In this document: positions 7,332 to 16,500 of the stretch, one piece after another | Layout of the letters: each line of letters starts with the position of its first letter | Numbering within the stretch: position 1 is the first letter of the stretch | NCBI GenBank assembly: GCA_905478855.1 | Contig: CAJQKF010000136.1 | Span: 1-43,013, forward strand | Source of the DNA: an uncultured Gammaproteobacteria bacterium | GTDB taxonomy: Bacteria; Pseudomonadota; Gammaproteobacteria; Arenicellales; CAJQKF01 | Reading direction: 5' to 3' | Length of the DNA stretch: 43,013 nt | Translations under genes and position numbers: made by a program | The notes under the pieces: generated by a model | What the model was told of the DNA's origin: nothing | Database searches by the model: none | The model's input: the letters and a program-made list of their open reading frames with translations, nothing else

Positions 7332-8741
7332 ACGCATAACTCTGCTCAATTTTCTTTTCGCCCTGCTTGCAAAATTTCCTGATCTTATAAAAAACTTAGT
7401 GAACCCACTAACCTCTGAATAAAGAATTTTTATAAGTGCAATCTCGCTTAATGGAGGACTAATTTCAATATGTGATATTTGGGTGGTTCTCAGGTAGATA
7501 TCACGACCTTCATGATCACCATCCAGCTGAAGGTGAAGTAGTTCGTTCTTCTTGCTCTTTTTTACGCAACGAAAATATGAATTTAAAATTGAGGTAAGAA
7601 TAGGACTGTCTTCAATACAGGACACCTCTATTGAGTCGTTGTCGATGAGGTGTAGGGTGACCATATAGTGAGAGGAATTCGATTGCCTAGACATAGGTGG
7701 CTCTTGCTTCTCCAGGGAACATGCTTGAGTCGTATCTTCTTTTATGCCGGAAAAATTTAGACCAAATTTGGTTAGCTTCAATAGCTTTTCGTTTCGATTT
7801 TCCGTCCAAGAGTAATGCATAACGATTCCCTCTTCTTTCCAGTTGCGAGCGGCACCTAGCACACCGTTACGTAAACTGAATAGATGTCCGTTTAAGAACA
7901 TGTGTTCCGGTAGAACGTGCAATCTAATTAGTTTATGACTAAGAAAGAAGTTTAAAATTTTCAAGAAAATAAACTGTTGTTGGCCTGCTTTTAGAATTGC
8001 TGCAGAATTTCGTAGAGCAGTTTCAAACAGGGCTTTTGTTATGTCATTTGATTGAAGGTATATGAAACCTGTATTGCCGTAAATGGGCTTACCATTTGGG
8101 TTGGGTCCGTCGTACATGATTTGTATGTCATAGTGCTCCTGAGACTCTTCGAGATACATAAATGGATCCTTAAACCAGATTAAATCAGTATCTTGGAACA
8201 GCACAGAAGCACCTAAGGTAAGTGCCTCACTAATGACAGCATTTTTATATAAAATGGTATTGCGAAACCATTCGTCTCCAAAGCTTTCTGATTTCCCTGC
8301 CGGTGCGTAGTGCTCTGGGTCAAAAAAATAATACTTCACACCTAATTCCGCAGCACGGCGTGCCGCATCTCCATCAAGGCAGAATACAATCAGATTTTTA
8401 TGGAAGCTGATACCGTATTTTTCGCAAGAAAATAGCCAGTTTTCAAAAAAAGGCAGGAAATTTCGACAGAACATCATTATCAGTAAGTTCTTCGGTCTTC
8501 CTAGATCGTCATATATAGTCTCTAGTGCTTCACGACGTTCGTTAGTATGTGCCCTGAAAAGTTTGTGAAAGGATTCAGCTTGGTAGGTTCTATGCTCTGG
8601 AATGGGCCCCTCAACCAACTCCAGATTAAAACCTGTAGGTGGTATGGTCTCGTTCGTGTCTGACAATAATGTCAGTGTGTCTTCCGAGACTTGCTGTCCA
8701 AGTTCAAATAATGAAGTCGAGTTAATAGTAGTATTTCTCAA
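7320..8741 (-). CDS. GT77-type glycosyltransferase with C-terminal island-specific module
   Basis: The 473-residue protein contains a nucleotide-diphospho-sugar transferase domain (GT77/PF03407 type) at about residues 80-330. Its signatures are LFQDTDLIWFKDPF with the DxD motif Asp184-x-Asp186, YGNTGFIYLQS at 221-231, and the late HYSWTENRNEK. Known GT77 members add galactose (Dictyostelium AgtA, acting on Skp1) or arabinose (plant RRA/XEG113, on hydroxyproline-rich proteins). Residues about 359-431 form a separate module that recurs in two other proteins of this island; a basic C-terminal tail follows. The start is TTG, 16 bases after the stop of the sulfotransferase-like gene, suggesting translational coupling. 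No signal peptide is present, so it is cytoplasmic. Sugar and acceptor are unknown. Confidence 0.75.
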   Translation of the reverse strand: MRNTTINSTSLFELGQQVSEDTLTLLSDTNETIPPTGFNLELVEGPIPEHRTYQAESFHKLFRAHTNERREALETIYDDLGRPKNLLIMMFCRNFLPFFENWLFSCEKYGISFHKNLIVFCLDGDAARRAAELGVKYYFFDPEHYAPAGKSESFGDEWFRNTILYKNAVISEALTLGASVLFQDTDLIWFKDPFMYLEESQEHYDIQIMYDGPNPNGKPIYGNTGFIYLQSNDITKALFETALRNSAAILKAGQQQFIFLKILNFFLSHKLIRLHVLPEHMFLNGHLFSLRNGVLGAARNWKEEGIVMHYSWTENRNEKLLKLTKFGLNFSGIKEDTTQACSLEKQEPPMSRQSNSSHYMVTLHLIDNDSIEVSCIEDSPILTSILNSYFRCVKKSKKNELLHLQLDGDHEGRDIYLRTTQISHIEISPPLSEIALIKILYSEVSGFTKFFIRSGNFASRAKRKLSRVMRSTP

Positions 8742-8757
8742 TATATCGAGCCTGAGA

Positions 8758-9483
8758 TTATAGCCGTAAATCAGATTGGCTATAACCGATCTTGCGCTCT
8801 AGTTCCCAGTCCAGTTCGTGGATTATGTATTCAATATCATCTTCCCGCAGCACGGGGTACACGGTCAGTGAGAATTTCGTACCAGGTGCCCTACCAAAAT
8901 AACGATCTTCGCCTATTATGTCTGAATGTTTGAGTTTTATTTGGAAATCACTTGCAATACTTGCCAAATACCCATTATCTTCTAAAAGTGATTCATAGCG
9001 AATGAAGCGGCAGTTTTCTACTCGGTATTGTAGATTCAATAGATGTTGGATTTTCATCGAACGCAGCTTAAGAAGGTTTATAGCCTCTTCGATGAACCAA
9101 AAATTATCCTCACGTAACGGCCAATATCTGTTGGCCGGATATCGTTCAAAACTTAACCACGGCTTTCGAATGAACTGTGTTATTGGAATATCTGCATGAT
9201 TCGATGCATGATATGGCCTAGCGTGAATAGAACGTAACCAATCGAACGGATTGCGAAATATACAAAGAAATAGCGTATCGGAATTGTTGTGACTGAGAGA
9301 ACGGATACATTCTGTATCGGTAGACACATTGGGTCTACAGCGCGGGAAGTGATCCTTCAGAAACCAGTGCTTACCTCCAAAGTCGGTAGTTAGTTCAACA
9401 TGCTTAAAGTTCTTTGTAACGAGACTTGAAACAAAGTTGGTGCCGGAACATCGTTCCCCGAATAACTGGATGAATGCTATCAT
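8758..9483 (-). CDS. Sulfotransferase-like protein
   Basis: The 241-residue protein opens with IQLFGERCSGTNFVSSLVTK, matching the 5'-phosphosulfate-binding loop of PAPS-dependent sulfotransferases (xxxRxSGTNxLxxLL). LFLCIFRNPFDWLRSIHARP then corresponds to the 3'-phosphate-binding strand and helix (R-x-P-x-x-W-x-x-S). Its position in a glycosylation island suggests that it decorates a glycan or glycoprotein. It is followed by the GT77-type gene with a 16-base gap and forms an operon with it. Specificity is not predictable. Confidence 0.65.
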   Translation of the reverse strand: MIAFIQLFGERCSGTNFVSSLVTKNFKHVELTTDFGGKHWFLKDHFPRCRPNVSTDTECIRSLSHNNSDTLFLCIFRNPFDWLRSIHARPYHASNHADIPITQFIRKPWLSFERYPANRYWPLREDNFWFIEEAINLLKLRSMKIQHLLNLQYRVENCRFIRYESLLEDNGYLASIASDFQIKLKHSDIIGEDRYFGRAPGTKFSLTVYPVLREDDIEYIIHELDWELERKIGYSQSDLRL

Positions 9484-9595
9484 ATGTATATCATTATAAA
9501 TTAAATTTATAGTGTAACGCAGAACTTGTATTTAGGTTTCGAGGTTCTCGTACTAATTAATCTGCACTATTGCCTAGATCAAGGAGCTAAGTTTA

Positions 9596-10261
9596 TTGCC
9601 AGTCTTTAGTCAGTCCAAGCTAATTCATATCCACATACCGAAAACAGCGGGTACCTTTATTGAAAGAAGTTTTTCAAAAAGACAAAATGTCCAAATGTGG
9701 TCGAGTTCAAAAAAGGCACCCGAGTTTTGTGAAAATCGATGGTACGAGTTTCAGCATTTAACATTTTCTGAGTTGACAAAATTTAGCCAAGATAATCTTG
9801 CCGGTTATCAATCATTTACCATACTGCGTAATCCTTACGAACGTCTCATCTCGGAATTTTATTGGCGATGGACTTTGTTACAAGCCGGTCGAAATGTCGG
9901 AGGAGTGTTCTTTAAATCATTCGATGATTTAATCGATGCTATTCCCACGGACATTACTCTCAATTGGGATCATTATATTTTAAAAGCTAATCGAAAATTT
10001 GCTAATTTTCTGATCCATATTCGACCCCAAATTGACTATGTATGTAAGACTGATGGATCAATTGGCGTGGATCAATTCATAAATTTTGAAACAATAAATC
10101 CCGATCTAAATAAATATTTGTCCCAGTTTGAGTTAGAAATACCTAATATACGAAACTCGGCAGAAGCAAAGTACCCAGCTTATTTTCATAGGCGAATAGT
10201 GAAACTCGTAAATGAAATTTATGAAGCTGACTTTAGGTTGGGTGGTTACACTATGCTTTAA
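9596..10261 (+). CDS. Sulfotransferase family 2-like (carbohydrate) protein
   Basis: A 221-residue protein beginning LIHIHIPKTAGTFIERSF, the classical PAPS 5'-phosphosulfate loop of carbohydrate sulfotransferases. FTILRNPYERLISEFYWRW at about residue 78 is the 3'-phosphate-binding motif (RNPYxRxxSxF). The start is TTG at 9596, chosen because AAGGAG lies nine bases upstream and no better ATG precedes the HIPKTAGT motif. No signal peptide or membrane anchor is visible, unlike eukaryotic Golgi counterparts. It is convergent with the GT60 gene (stop at 10312). The likely role is sulfation of a sugar added by the neighbouring glycosyltransferases (inference from context). Confidence 0.75.
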   Translation: MPVFSQSKLIHIHIPKTAGTFIERSFSKRQNVQMWSSSKKAPEFCENRWYEFQHLTFSELTKFSQDNLAGYQSFTILRNPYERLISEFYWRWTLLQAGRNVGGVFFKSFDDLIDAIPTDITLNWDHYILKANRKFANFLIHIRPQIDYVCKTDGSIGVDQFINFETINPDLNKYLSQFELEIPNIRNSAEAKYPAYFHRRIVKLVNEIYEADFRLGGYTML

Positions 10262-10311
10262 CCGGGCAGTCTCCGTCCTTTCATTGATATCGATCTCCGG
10301 TTTGCATCGTC

Positions 10312-11445
10312 CTATAGATCAAAATACTGTCTATCAATAAATCCCTTGGCCCATGTTTTTGGCCATATCATATAGGTGATTGGCTTACCTTCTAAATCTT
10401 CGTCTACGGTGATTTCGTTGTTGGTCATTTGCAGTATTGCTGGGTCAACAATGTCACGACGATAGATTTCCTCACCAGCAGCATTATTTAAGGTGAAAAT
10501 CCATAGATGGTAATCATCCCGACGGGGTATTTTTTGCGTATGGATTAGTATGGTGCGGTGAAAATGGACGGTATCATCGACAGAATTCAAGCGTGCTGAA
10601 AAATCAAGGTTTGCGTATTCTTCAAATTGTTTCAATGTTCGTTTGGTGCCTAAACCATGCTTGCCTAGCGTTGTGTGATCCCCAGTCAGCAATGTTTGCA
10701 GACGGACTACAGCTTCGTCGTGTTGGTTTTCTTTGTGGTCGGCCCAATGGGTTGGCATGTGATGTTGATAGAGGTGCCAAACTAAATCCCGGTTGGGACA
10801 GAAAAAATCATAACCATGTGTATAGGCTCGGGCAGAGAGACTTATTTCTTCCCCAGAGAAATACATCGATGGGTCGTACTCGACTTCTCGACAAAACGAT
10901 CCTAAGGTGAAAATCTGTCCTGCACCGATAAACTTGCTTAACGCCAGCTGACTTTTGTCTTCCACAACCTCGCTGGTAAATACGCAGGTTAAATCTTTAG
11001 CCATTCTGTTCAAAATAAGTCTTTGAATCCCATGGAACTGCAATTGGTCTTCACCGTGTAGCCTCAGAAATGGAGATGGATAAGTGCTTAATAGTGGTTT
11101 TTCCGAGGATAACGATGCAATCATTTCAATATATTGGCTGTCCCAGCCTTTTGCAAATCTCGTGTGTGCATCTATTTGAAGAGTAAAGTCCTCATCCTGA
11201 TATAAAAGATTCGTTTGGTTGCGTGCCCAACAACATCCCTTGCTGTCTTCGTAATGAGTCTGCTTAACGCGAAATCGAGCATCACGAATATATGGGTCAA
11301 GATCAGTATAGGTATCCTCGTCATACTGCCAGCAGATACCAAAACGAATTCGTTCGGGAGAATTGGCCTGACTTAGGGCGCTAGCGATAGTCCGTGGTAG
11401 TTCTTGATCTCGATAAGACGCAATTTGTACAAAAATAGTTTGCAT
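10312..11445 (-). CDS. GT60 (Skp1 GlcNAc-transferase type, PF11397) glycosyltransferase
   Basis: A 377-residue soluble protein with the full GlcNAc/GT60 signature: IFVQIASYRDQELPRTI at the N-terminus, IRFGICWQYDEDT, KGCCWARNQTNLLYQDEDFT and LQIDAHTRFAKGWD. The D-x-H metal motif is Asp92-x-His94. Later come YFSGEEISLSARAYTHGYDF and a GLGTKRTLKQFEEYANLDF tail. In Dictyostelium and Toxoplasma, Gnt1 of this family attaches alpha-GlcNAc to 4-hydroxyproline on cytosolic Skp1. The middle of the 1184-residue fusion protein in this island is a paralogous domain. The gene follows the sulfotransferase-like gene (11482-12618) by 36 bases. A hydroxyproline acceptor is inferred from the family and from the prolyl hydroxylase domain nearby. 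Confidence 0.85.
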   Translation of the reverse strand: MQTIFVQIASYRDQELPRTIASALSQANSPERIRFGICWQYDEDTYTDLDPYIRDARFRVKQTHYEDSKGCCWARNQTNLLYQDEDFTLQIDAHTRFAKGWDSQYIEMIASLSSEKPLLSTYPSPFLRLHGEDQLQFHGIQRLILNRMAKDLTCVFTSEVVEDKSQLALSKFIGAGQIFTLGSFCREVEYDPSMYFSGEEISLSARAYTHGYDFFCPNRDLVWHLYQHHMPTHWADHKENQHDEAVVRLQTLLTGDHTTLGKHGLGTKRTLKQFEEYANLDFSARLNSVDDTVHFHRTILIHTQKIPRRDDYHLWIFTLNNAAGEEIYRRDIVDPAILQMTNNEITVDEDLEGKPITYMIWPKTWAKGFIDRQYFDL

Positions 11446-11481
11446 AGATTGTTACGGATAAGGGAGTAGGTTATTTTTGAG

Positions 11482-12618
11482 TTACATGGCAACAATATTA
11501 ATACCCAGCAAACTAGAGCCTGGAAAGTATAGAGTTTGCGTGCCATTTTGACCGTAGTTTAAGAACAACAACTTGTCCGTGTATTCGGTTGGGTTTTGTA
11601 GAACTTCTTGCAGTGTAGTCAATATGTCTGCATTCTTGGAGCAAACGAATTCCAGTTGCTGCATATCCTGCACCTGAACTGATACTTCTACATATTGATT
11701 ACTTTCTTGAGATAAGTTTTGTAATTCACTAGTTGCTGCGTTCAACGGTGTCTCCTCGTTAATTGGGTTGGCCTGGCCTGCTCGTGCACTATACAGTTCT
11801 TGTTGGACAGTATTATGGCGCACTTTCAACCTCTCATAACCCGCTCGCAGATCACCATAGTGACGCAACAGATCTCGGGATTGAGGTGAAAGAGAACGAT
11901 TAGTAACGGCCTCAAGGTCCAGTTCTTCCAATTCGTTAAATATCTTGGCCTGGGTGGTTGTTAGAAACTCAGTGGTGTCTATGTTGGAAACATCTATTGC
12001 AGATAATATGCTCGACGACACTGATTCTAATTTCTCAAGGGTATCAACTTCGGCATAGCCGAATGTTGCTAACTGTTCCGCAAAAAGGCGGTTAAACAGA
12101 CTTCGGTCATGGTGGAATTTACTTAATGAAAGGAAGATTGCCTTTTGGTTTTTACAATTTTTCAAGGCGCTAAGTAGGTAATATTCCCACAGTGCAAGCC
12201 CTACACTGATTGGAAAACGCCAAGTTTGGGAAAGTGAGACTGCACATGCCAAAGGCTCTGAATAGGCTATTACTGATATGTCTGGTTTAAGATTGGTTTG
12301 CCAAAATGGTGCTGTTAAACACAGGCGCGAATCGCAAATTAGCCATTGATCTCGCGTCGAAATAGAAGTGAAAGTGGATTCTGGCCATCCGTTTGGTCGG
12401 GTTTGTCCTATATTTTTTAAATCTTCCGAGCCGATTTGAAACCATTTTTTCTGCGCATCAAAGAAAATGTCTTGATGCATACCGTCAATTAATGTCGCTA
12501 GATTAATTCCTGTCTCCATGTTCTGAAAAGACTGAACAGGTGTATTGCACCACGGTACCAACAGATTGGCCATCATCGCAGCATTTATATCGGGGGTAGG
12601 GAGAAATAAAGCCTTCAT
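11482..12618 (-). CDS. Sulfotransferase-like protein with C-terminal island-specific module
   Basis: A 378-residue protein. Residues about 90-190 resemble bacterial sulfotransferase-family proteins: WLICDSRLCLTAPFWQTNL, then ISVIAYSEPLACAVSLSQTW and FPISVGLALWEYYLLSAL (compare the usual KDPRLCLTLPFW and R-x-P-x-x-VA-x-S-L patterns). The N-terminal GxxRSGTS loop is not obvious, so this may be a degenerate or non-catalytic member. Residues about 240-305 look helical. Residues 309-378 are a version of the about 70-residue module also found in the GT77-like and 1184-residue proteins. It starts opposite the Pro-rich locus, across a 143-base divergent promoter region, and is followed by the GT60 gene. 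Confidence 0.6.
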   Translation of the reverse strand: MKALFLPTPDINAAMMANLLVPWCNTPVQSFQNMETGINLATLIDGMHQDIFFDAQKKWFQIGSEDLKNIGQTRPNGWPESTFTSISTRDQWLICDSRLCLTAPFWQTNLKPDISVIAYSEPLACAVSLSQTWRFPISVGLALWEYYLLSALKNCKNQKAIFLSLSKFHHDRSLFNRLFAEQLATFGYAEVDTLEKLESVSSSILSAIDVSNIDTTEFLTTTQAKIFNELEELDLEAVTNRSLSPQSRDLLRHYGDLRAGYERLKVRHNTVQQELYSARAGQANPINEETPLNAATSELQNLSQESNQYVEVSVQVQDMQQLEFVCSKNADILTTLQEVLQNPTEYTDKLLFLNYGQNGTQTLYFPGSSLLGINIVAM

Positions 12619-12761
12619 AAAATATAAAATCGATATAGTGAAATTTAATTTTTTGGGTTATACTTTTTTAAAGTCACTATCATCAGTGAATTGCGATTGA
12701 TCTTTAATTCAGCGCGCTCAGAATAGTGTATGTAAACTAACTCAGAAAATCCAGAATCATT
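12619..12761. promoter_or_regulatory. AT-rich divergent promoter region in the centre of the island
   Basis: This 143-base gap separates the minus-strand sulfotransferase-like/GT60 operon from the plus-strand leader and Pro-rich genes, so it must hold promoters for both. It is very AT-rich. It contains TCACT-ATCATC-AGTGA at 12674-12689, a 5-bp inverted repeat that could be an operator. No convincing sigma-70 pair can be fixed by eye. Confidence 0.4.
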
Positions 12762-12983
12762 ATGACTAAGAAACAAACAGCAGACCGTAGCGATGGCTCT
12801 AATTCTGAAGACCGTCGAAATAAGTTAAAACAAATTCTTACCGGCGGTGGAGTTATCGCTGGCGGAGCCGTTATTCCAAATCAATGGTCAAGAGCCGTCG
12901 TAGAATCGGTTGTTTTACCGGCTCATGCTCAAACTACGGGGATCGCGTTAGGCAATTTCAGTGGTCAGGGTAATACGCCTTGA
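12762..12983 (+). CDS. Small protein with Tat-like N-terminus and AHA cleavage-like site
   Basis: A 73-residue protein: a charged N-terminus with an Arg-Arg pair at 18-19 (DRRNKLKQIL), a glycine-rich hydrophobic stretch (GGGVIAGGAVIP), then WSRAVVESVVLPAHAQTTG with an A-x-A site at 54-56. This RR...LP..W...VV..VVLPAHAQT arrangement resembles N-termini of exported proteins in gammaproteobacteria. Cleavage would leave a peptide of only 17 residues. The following ORF is in the same reading frame but separated by three in-frame stops (TGA, TGA, TAG). The two may therefore be a split version of one exported Pro-rich protein, or a genuine pair of small genes. Its function is unknown. Confidence 0.6.
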   Translation: MTKKQTADRSDGSNSEDRRNKLKQILTGGGVIAGGAVIPNQWSRAVVESVVLPAHAQTTGIALGNFSGQGNTP

Positions 12984-13049
12984 ATCATAAGATGAAATGT
13001 ATATCTAATTCCATTTTACTTCCGCATCCACCAGTAGAGGCAAATTACT

Positions 13050-13475
13050 ATGACCACCATCTCACCAACATGCCCACCGAGTTCACCCTGTCCGACCTCT
13101 GCACCAATTGCACCACCAACAACTTCTTCACCAGTCGCTCCAAGTCCGAGTGGACCTGAAACCAGCTCGCTCGGAAAAATTATTGTGTCCGCTTGTATTG
13201 CAGACGGTACGGTGAGGGTTGGACTAGAGAATACCCGGTTTAAGCTTTCCCCGTGGAATGGGGTGATGTTTCCTTTTGTCAGTTTTGACCCGTTCTCAAC
13301 AGAGAACAATGATTACCCCGCTTTTTCGGTAAAGGGCGAGCTTAGTGGCGGTAATCTTGCAATTACGGTGCGCTCAGGGTCTGGTGAAACAAACTTTATT
13401 ATTACTCCCGGTGGTGCTGAAAACTGTTACGCATTTAGACCTGCAAGTACATCGGCACCAATTGCACCGGCCTAA
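13050..13475 (+). CDS. Pro/Ser/Thr-rich protein; candidate substrate of the island
   Basis: A 141-residue protein whose first 40 residues contain 12 prolines, nearly all next to Ser, Thr, Ala or Pro (TCPPSSPCPTSAPIAPP, SSPVAPSPSGPETSS). The rest is a probable beta-rich domain with a Cys pair (SACIADG and ENCYAF). It ends in a second Pro-rich tail, STSAPIAPA, that repeats the N-terminal TSAPIAP; the bases GCACCAATTGCACC are identical in both. ATG at 13050 has AGAGG nine bases upstream. No signal peptide is present unless it was once fused to the preceding gene. It sits among prolyl-hydroxylase and hydroxyproline-glycosyltransferase genes, so it is the obvious candidate acceptor. No known family is recognised. 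Confidence 0.65.
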   Translation: MTTISPTCPPSSPCPTSAPIAPPTTSSPVAPSPSGPETSSLGKIIVSACIADGTVRVGLENTRFKLSPWNGVMFPFVSFDPFSTENNDYPAFSVKGELSGGNLAITVRSGSGETNFIITPGGAENCYAFRPASTSAPIAPA

Positions 13476-13511
13476 CTGAATTAAAGTTAAGATATATCTG
13501 GCGGGGCATTG

Positions 13512-13538
13512 CTCTGTCTATGAGTATGGTAGACAGAG
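13512..13538. terminator. Terminator-like hairpin between convergent genes
   Basis: CTCTGTCTA and TAGACAGAG are perfect 9-bp arms around a nine-base loop. The hairpin lies between the stop of the Pro-rich gene (13475) and the stop of the convergent 1184-codon gene (13592). There is no long U-tract after either arm, so it is probably a bidirectional hairpin that assists termination, not a textbook intrinsic terminator. A GAGGG...CCCTC pair follows at about 13548-13572. Confidence 0.45.
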
Positions 13539-13591
13539 TTAGAATAGGAGGGTGGATCTATTTCCCCCTCTTACTGTCTAGTAAGCTACCG

Positions 13592-16500
13592 CTAGTTAAG
13601 TGCTTCATCAATCCAATCTGGCAACTGCCAGTGTTTAGGTTTGAAATGAATGAAAATATTTGCGTAATAATCCCCATTCAAGGCAGATGGTCTGCCGTGA
13701 GGCAGTCGCGCACCTTCATACAGCAATAGCTCTCCAGGTTCTAAGTTCTCTTGATGGAGACGACACTGATGGTCTTCAATGGCCAATGGCCAGTCTTTAT
13801 CAACACGCTGCTCCACATTTAAGATCGCGCTGATAATATGGGTATGCGGTCTGTCTCGATGCATTTGCAATAATGTTCCGCGGCGATAAATACGAATCCC
13901 GTAAATAGCGGTGTGTTCAAGTTCTACTCGGCACCAAGACGCACAGATACTTTTTATCTCATTTATTAACGGTTCTGTCAGCGTATCAGGCAGTGGTAAT
14001 AAAAATGAGCCAACATCCTCATCGGAATTAACAATAAAGTTACCCTCTACAAATTCGTCAATCTTTTCTTGCTCTATATTATTTCGAAAGTAGTCAACAA
14101 TAGGTTGTAAAACCTTAGCATCAAGTTTGGTTTTACATATTCCGGATGGTGTAAAACTTTGGATAGCTTCCTGCGGATGCTGACACACCATTGGGCCGCT
14201 ACCAAAAGTTCTGAACCACTGTGTCAAAATAAACTTCTTGCCCTCTATTACCGGTGTTCCAATGTGTAATGCTGCAGGGTTAGGTCGGCCATCGGGTAAA
14301 AGATTATTCCAGAATACAAGCTTACCTAGGCTAGGTTTTACTGATAAACCAACTTCACTGAAGTCCGTATTGCCACCACAAGTGACGTCGTTTAGATAAA
14401 GGATTGCACTCCAGGTTCTTTGTCCACCCTGGTGGTAGTTCGCGTGATCACTGAAACTTTCCGTACCGGGTTCGAACCAGTCGGTATGAGCCTTATACTC
14501 CTGACCCGGCATATAACAGTGTCCTTGAAGTGACTCGGCATAGGATTCATTCAGCCCTACGAGTCGGGCAATGCGGGCTGTAATTTTCTGAGAAAAAGTA
14601 GAATGATTGCCTTCCAGTTGAAAAAAACAGGTGGTATTAGTTCGGACCTCAGGGGTTTTATCACCTATCACTGTTTCAGCAGCCTGAAATCGGGGTTGCA
14701 TAAATTCTATTAATTGCCTGCACTCCTGCGCTGTTAGAAAATCATCTATGGTGTAGATATCTAAACTTGGATTCTCTAATTTATGTGCGGCACCGCAGGG
14801 TAAAAGATTTGGGCTCGCTTCTGCATACTTTTCGGGGAGCGTAATTTCTTCCAATGATACTGAAGGCCAATGATTTAATTCGTTACAAGTGGCCTCATAG
14901 GGAAAGTTATGGAGGGTGACTAGTTCCTTGATTAGGTCATCTTTAGAACAACCACGGCTTACGTTATGCCAGATCCAGATTTTCCAGTTATCTTCAAAGC
15001 GAAATGGGGGCTGGGGTGCTGGCTGATGGGCTGCTGCAATAGGTTGATCTGAAGCCTTGGCCGGTATTATCGAGGCGATAAATTCGCTCGACATCGGTGG
15101 ACTGGTTTCAACGGCAATTAGTTGCGATTGTCTGAACATTAGTCGGTTACTACCAGCTTCACCAAGATCAAGATAAATTACCTGGTCTGGATTTTGATGT
15201 TTATCAACGAGGGCTTGAAACAACAGCTGAATAACTGGATTGTCTGCATAACACAGCAAGTCCAGCTCAGGTTGGTCTTTGATATGTATAACAACATCCA
15301 GGAGGATGGGGTCGAGTTGTGACTCTTCGTTAGTTTGTTCGGAATGAGACCAGAATAATCTTGGTGGAACACCTTTTTGGGCGCCAATACTAATGGTACG
15401 GTTTACGCAATCTATACCGGAGAAGTTTTTGTAGTCTTCAAGCGTCTTTATATCCCCAAGAGCAAATTCACCCAGTAAGCCATTAGGGTCGCCATCAATT
15501 AGTAGATTAAGTCGGTTAACTCCTTGTTGATGTCTCTGTAACGTTGCGGTTTCGGTGTTATCGTCCTTAAATTTCCGATTGGGAGCGGGATGCAATCTAT
15601 GCCATAGCGCAATCTGATTGGGATCGAATAACTCATATCCTTTGGTAAATGATCGTAAAGTCAGGGCAAATTCTTCACCGGTGTAGAAGTGCTCAGGATC
15701 CTGCTGCACCTCTTTATTCCACTCTCCTAATGTAAATACGAACGCTCCCGAAAGAAAACGTGTATGTCGTGGAAACTCACTATTTTCCGGCACAAGCTTT
15801 TGCGGATGGTGCATCCAACCGTCTGTAGACCATTCTTTGGCAATATGAGTGTTAACTTGATCTAGCTTCTCAATGTGATGAAAGACCGTATCACCTGTGT
15901 CGTCAAAATGGTAAAGCGGTGGAAACTCGGTAATAAGCGGCTTGTCTGCTGGCAGGTTATCCATCATGTCCATTAGTAATACATCCCAGCCATCAATCAT
16001 CCTGCTGTGGGCATCGATTTGTAATGTGTAAGTTTCGTCGTTGTACAGAGTTTGTGAGATGTTTCTTGCCCAGCAACCGCCGGTAGATTCTTCAAAGGGG
16101 TAGGCTACATAGCGAACCCGTAAATCATCCGAATACCGGTCCAGACAGTTTTCTGAGGTAAGCAGATCACGGTTATCAAACTGATGACAAATTCCAAATG
16201 TCAGATTTTCTGGTAGATGGGCTTTGTCTAAACAACTCTGAATTGTGTCGCACAGCTCAGGTTCGCAATAAGATGCGATGGCAATAAAAATAGTGTCCTT
16301 TTTATGGCGCTCTCGGCTTTCTTTAAGTACGGCATATTGGTCAATAATTTTAAGTAGTTCCCGACAATAACTGAGGTGTGCTTGCGGTCCATTAGGGACA
16401 CGATTCCAAGGGTTATAGTCAAACTTATTCCATAAATCATGTCCGTTATTACTCCAGACTTTCTGACAATAATGAATCAATGGACTTTCACCGACCTGCT

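Noticed and set aside
12992..13160. A plus-strand frame beginning MKCISNSILLPHPPVEANYY that bridges the leader and Pro-rich ORFs
   Set aside because: It is out of frame with the Pro-rich ORF, ends early and has no family resemblance; the in-frame Pro-rich reading is far more protein-like.
13016..13309. A 97-residue glycine-rich ORF antisense to the Pro-rich gene
   Set aside because: Its Gly-rich sequence is the direct antisense image of the Pro-codon-rich strand (CCN against NGG), and it has no ribosome binding site.
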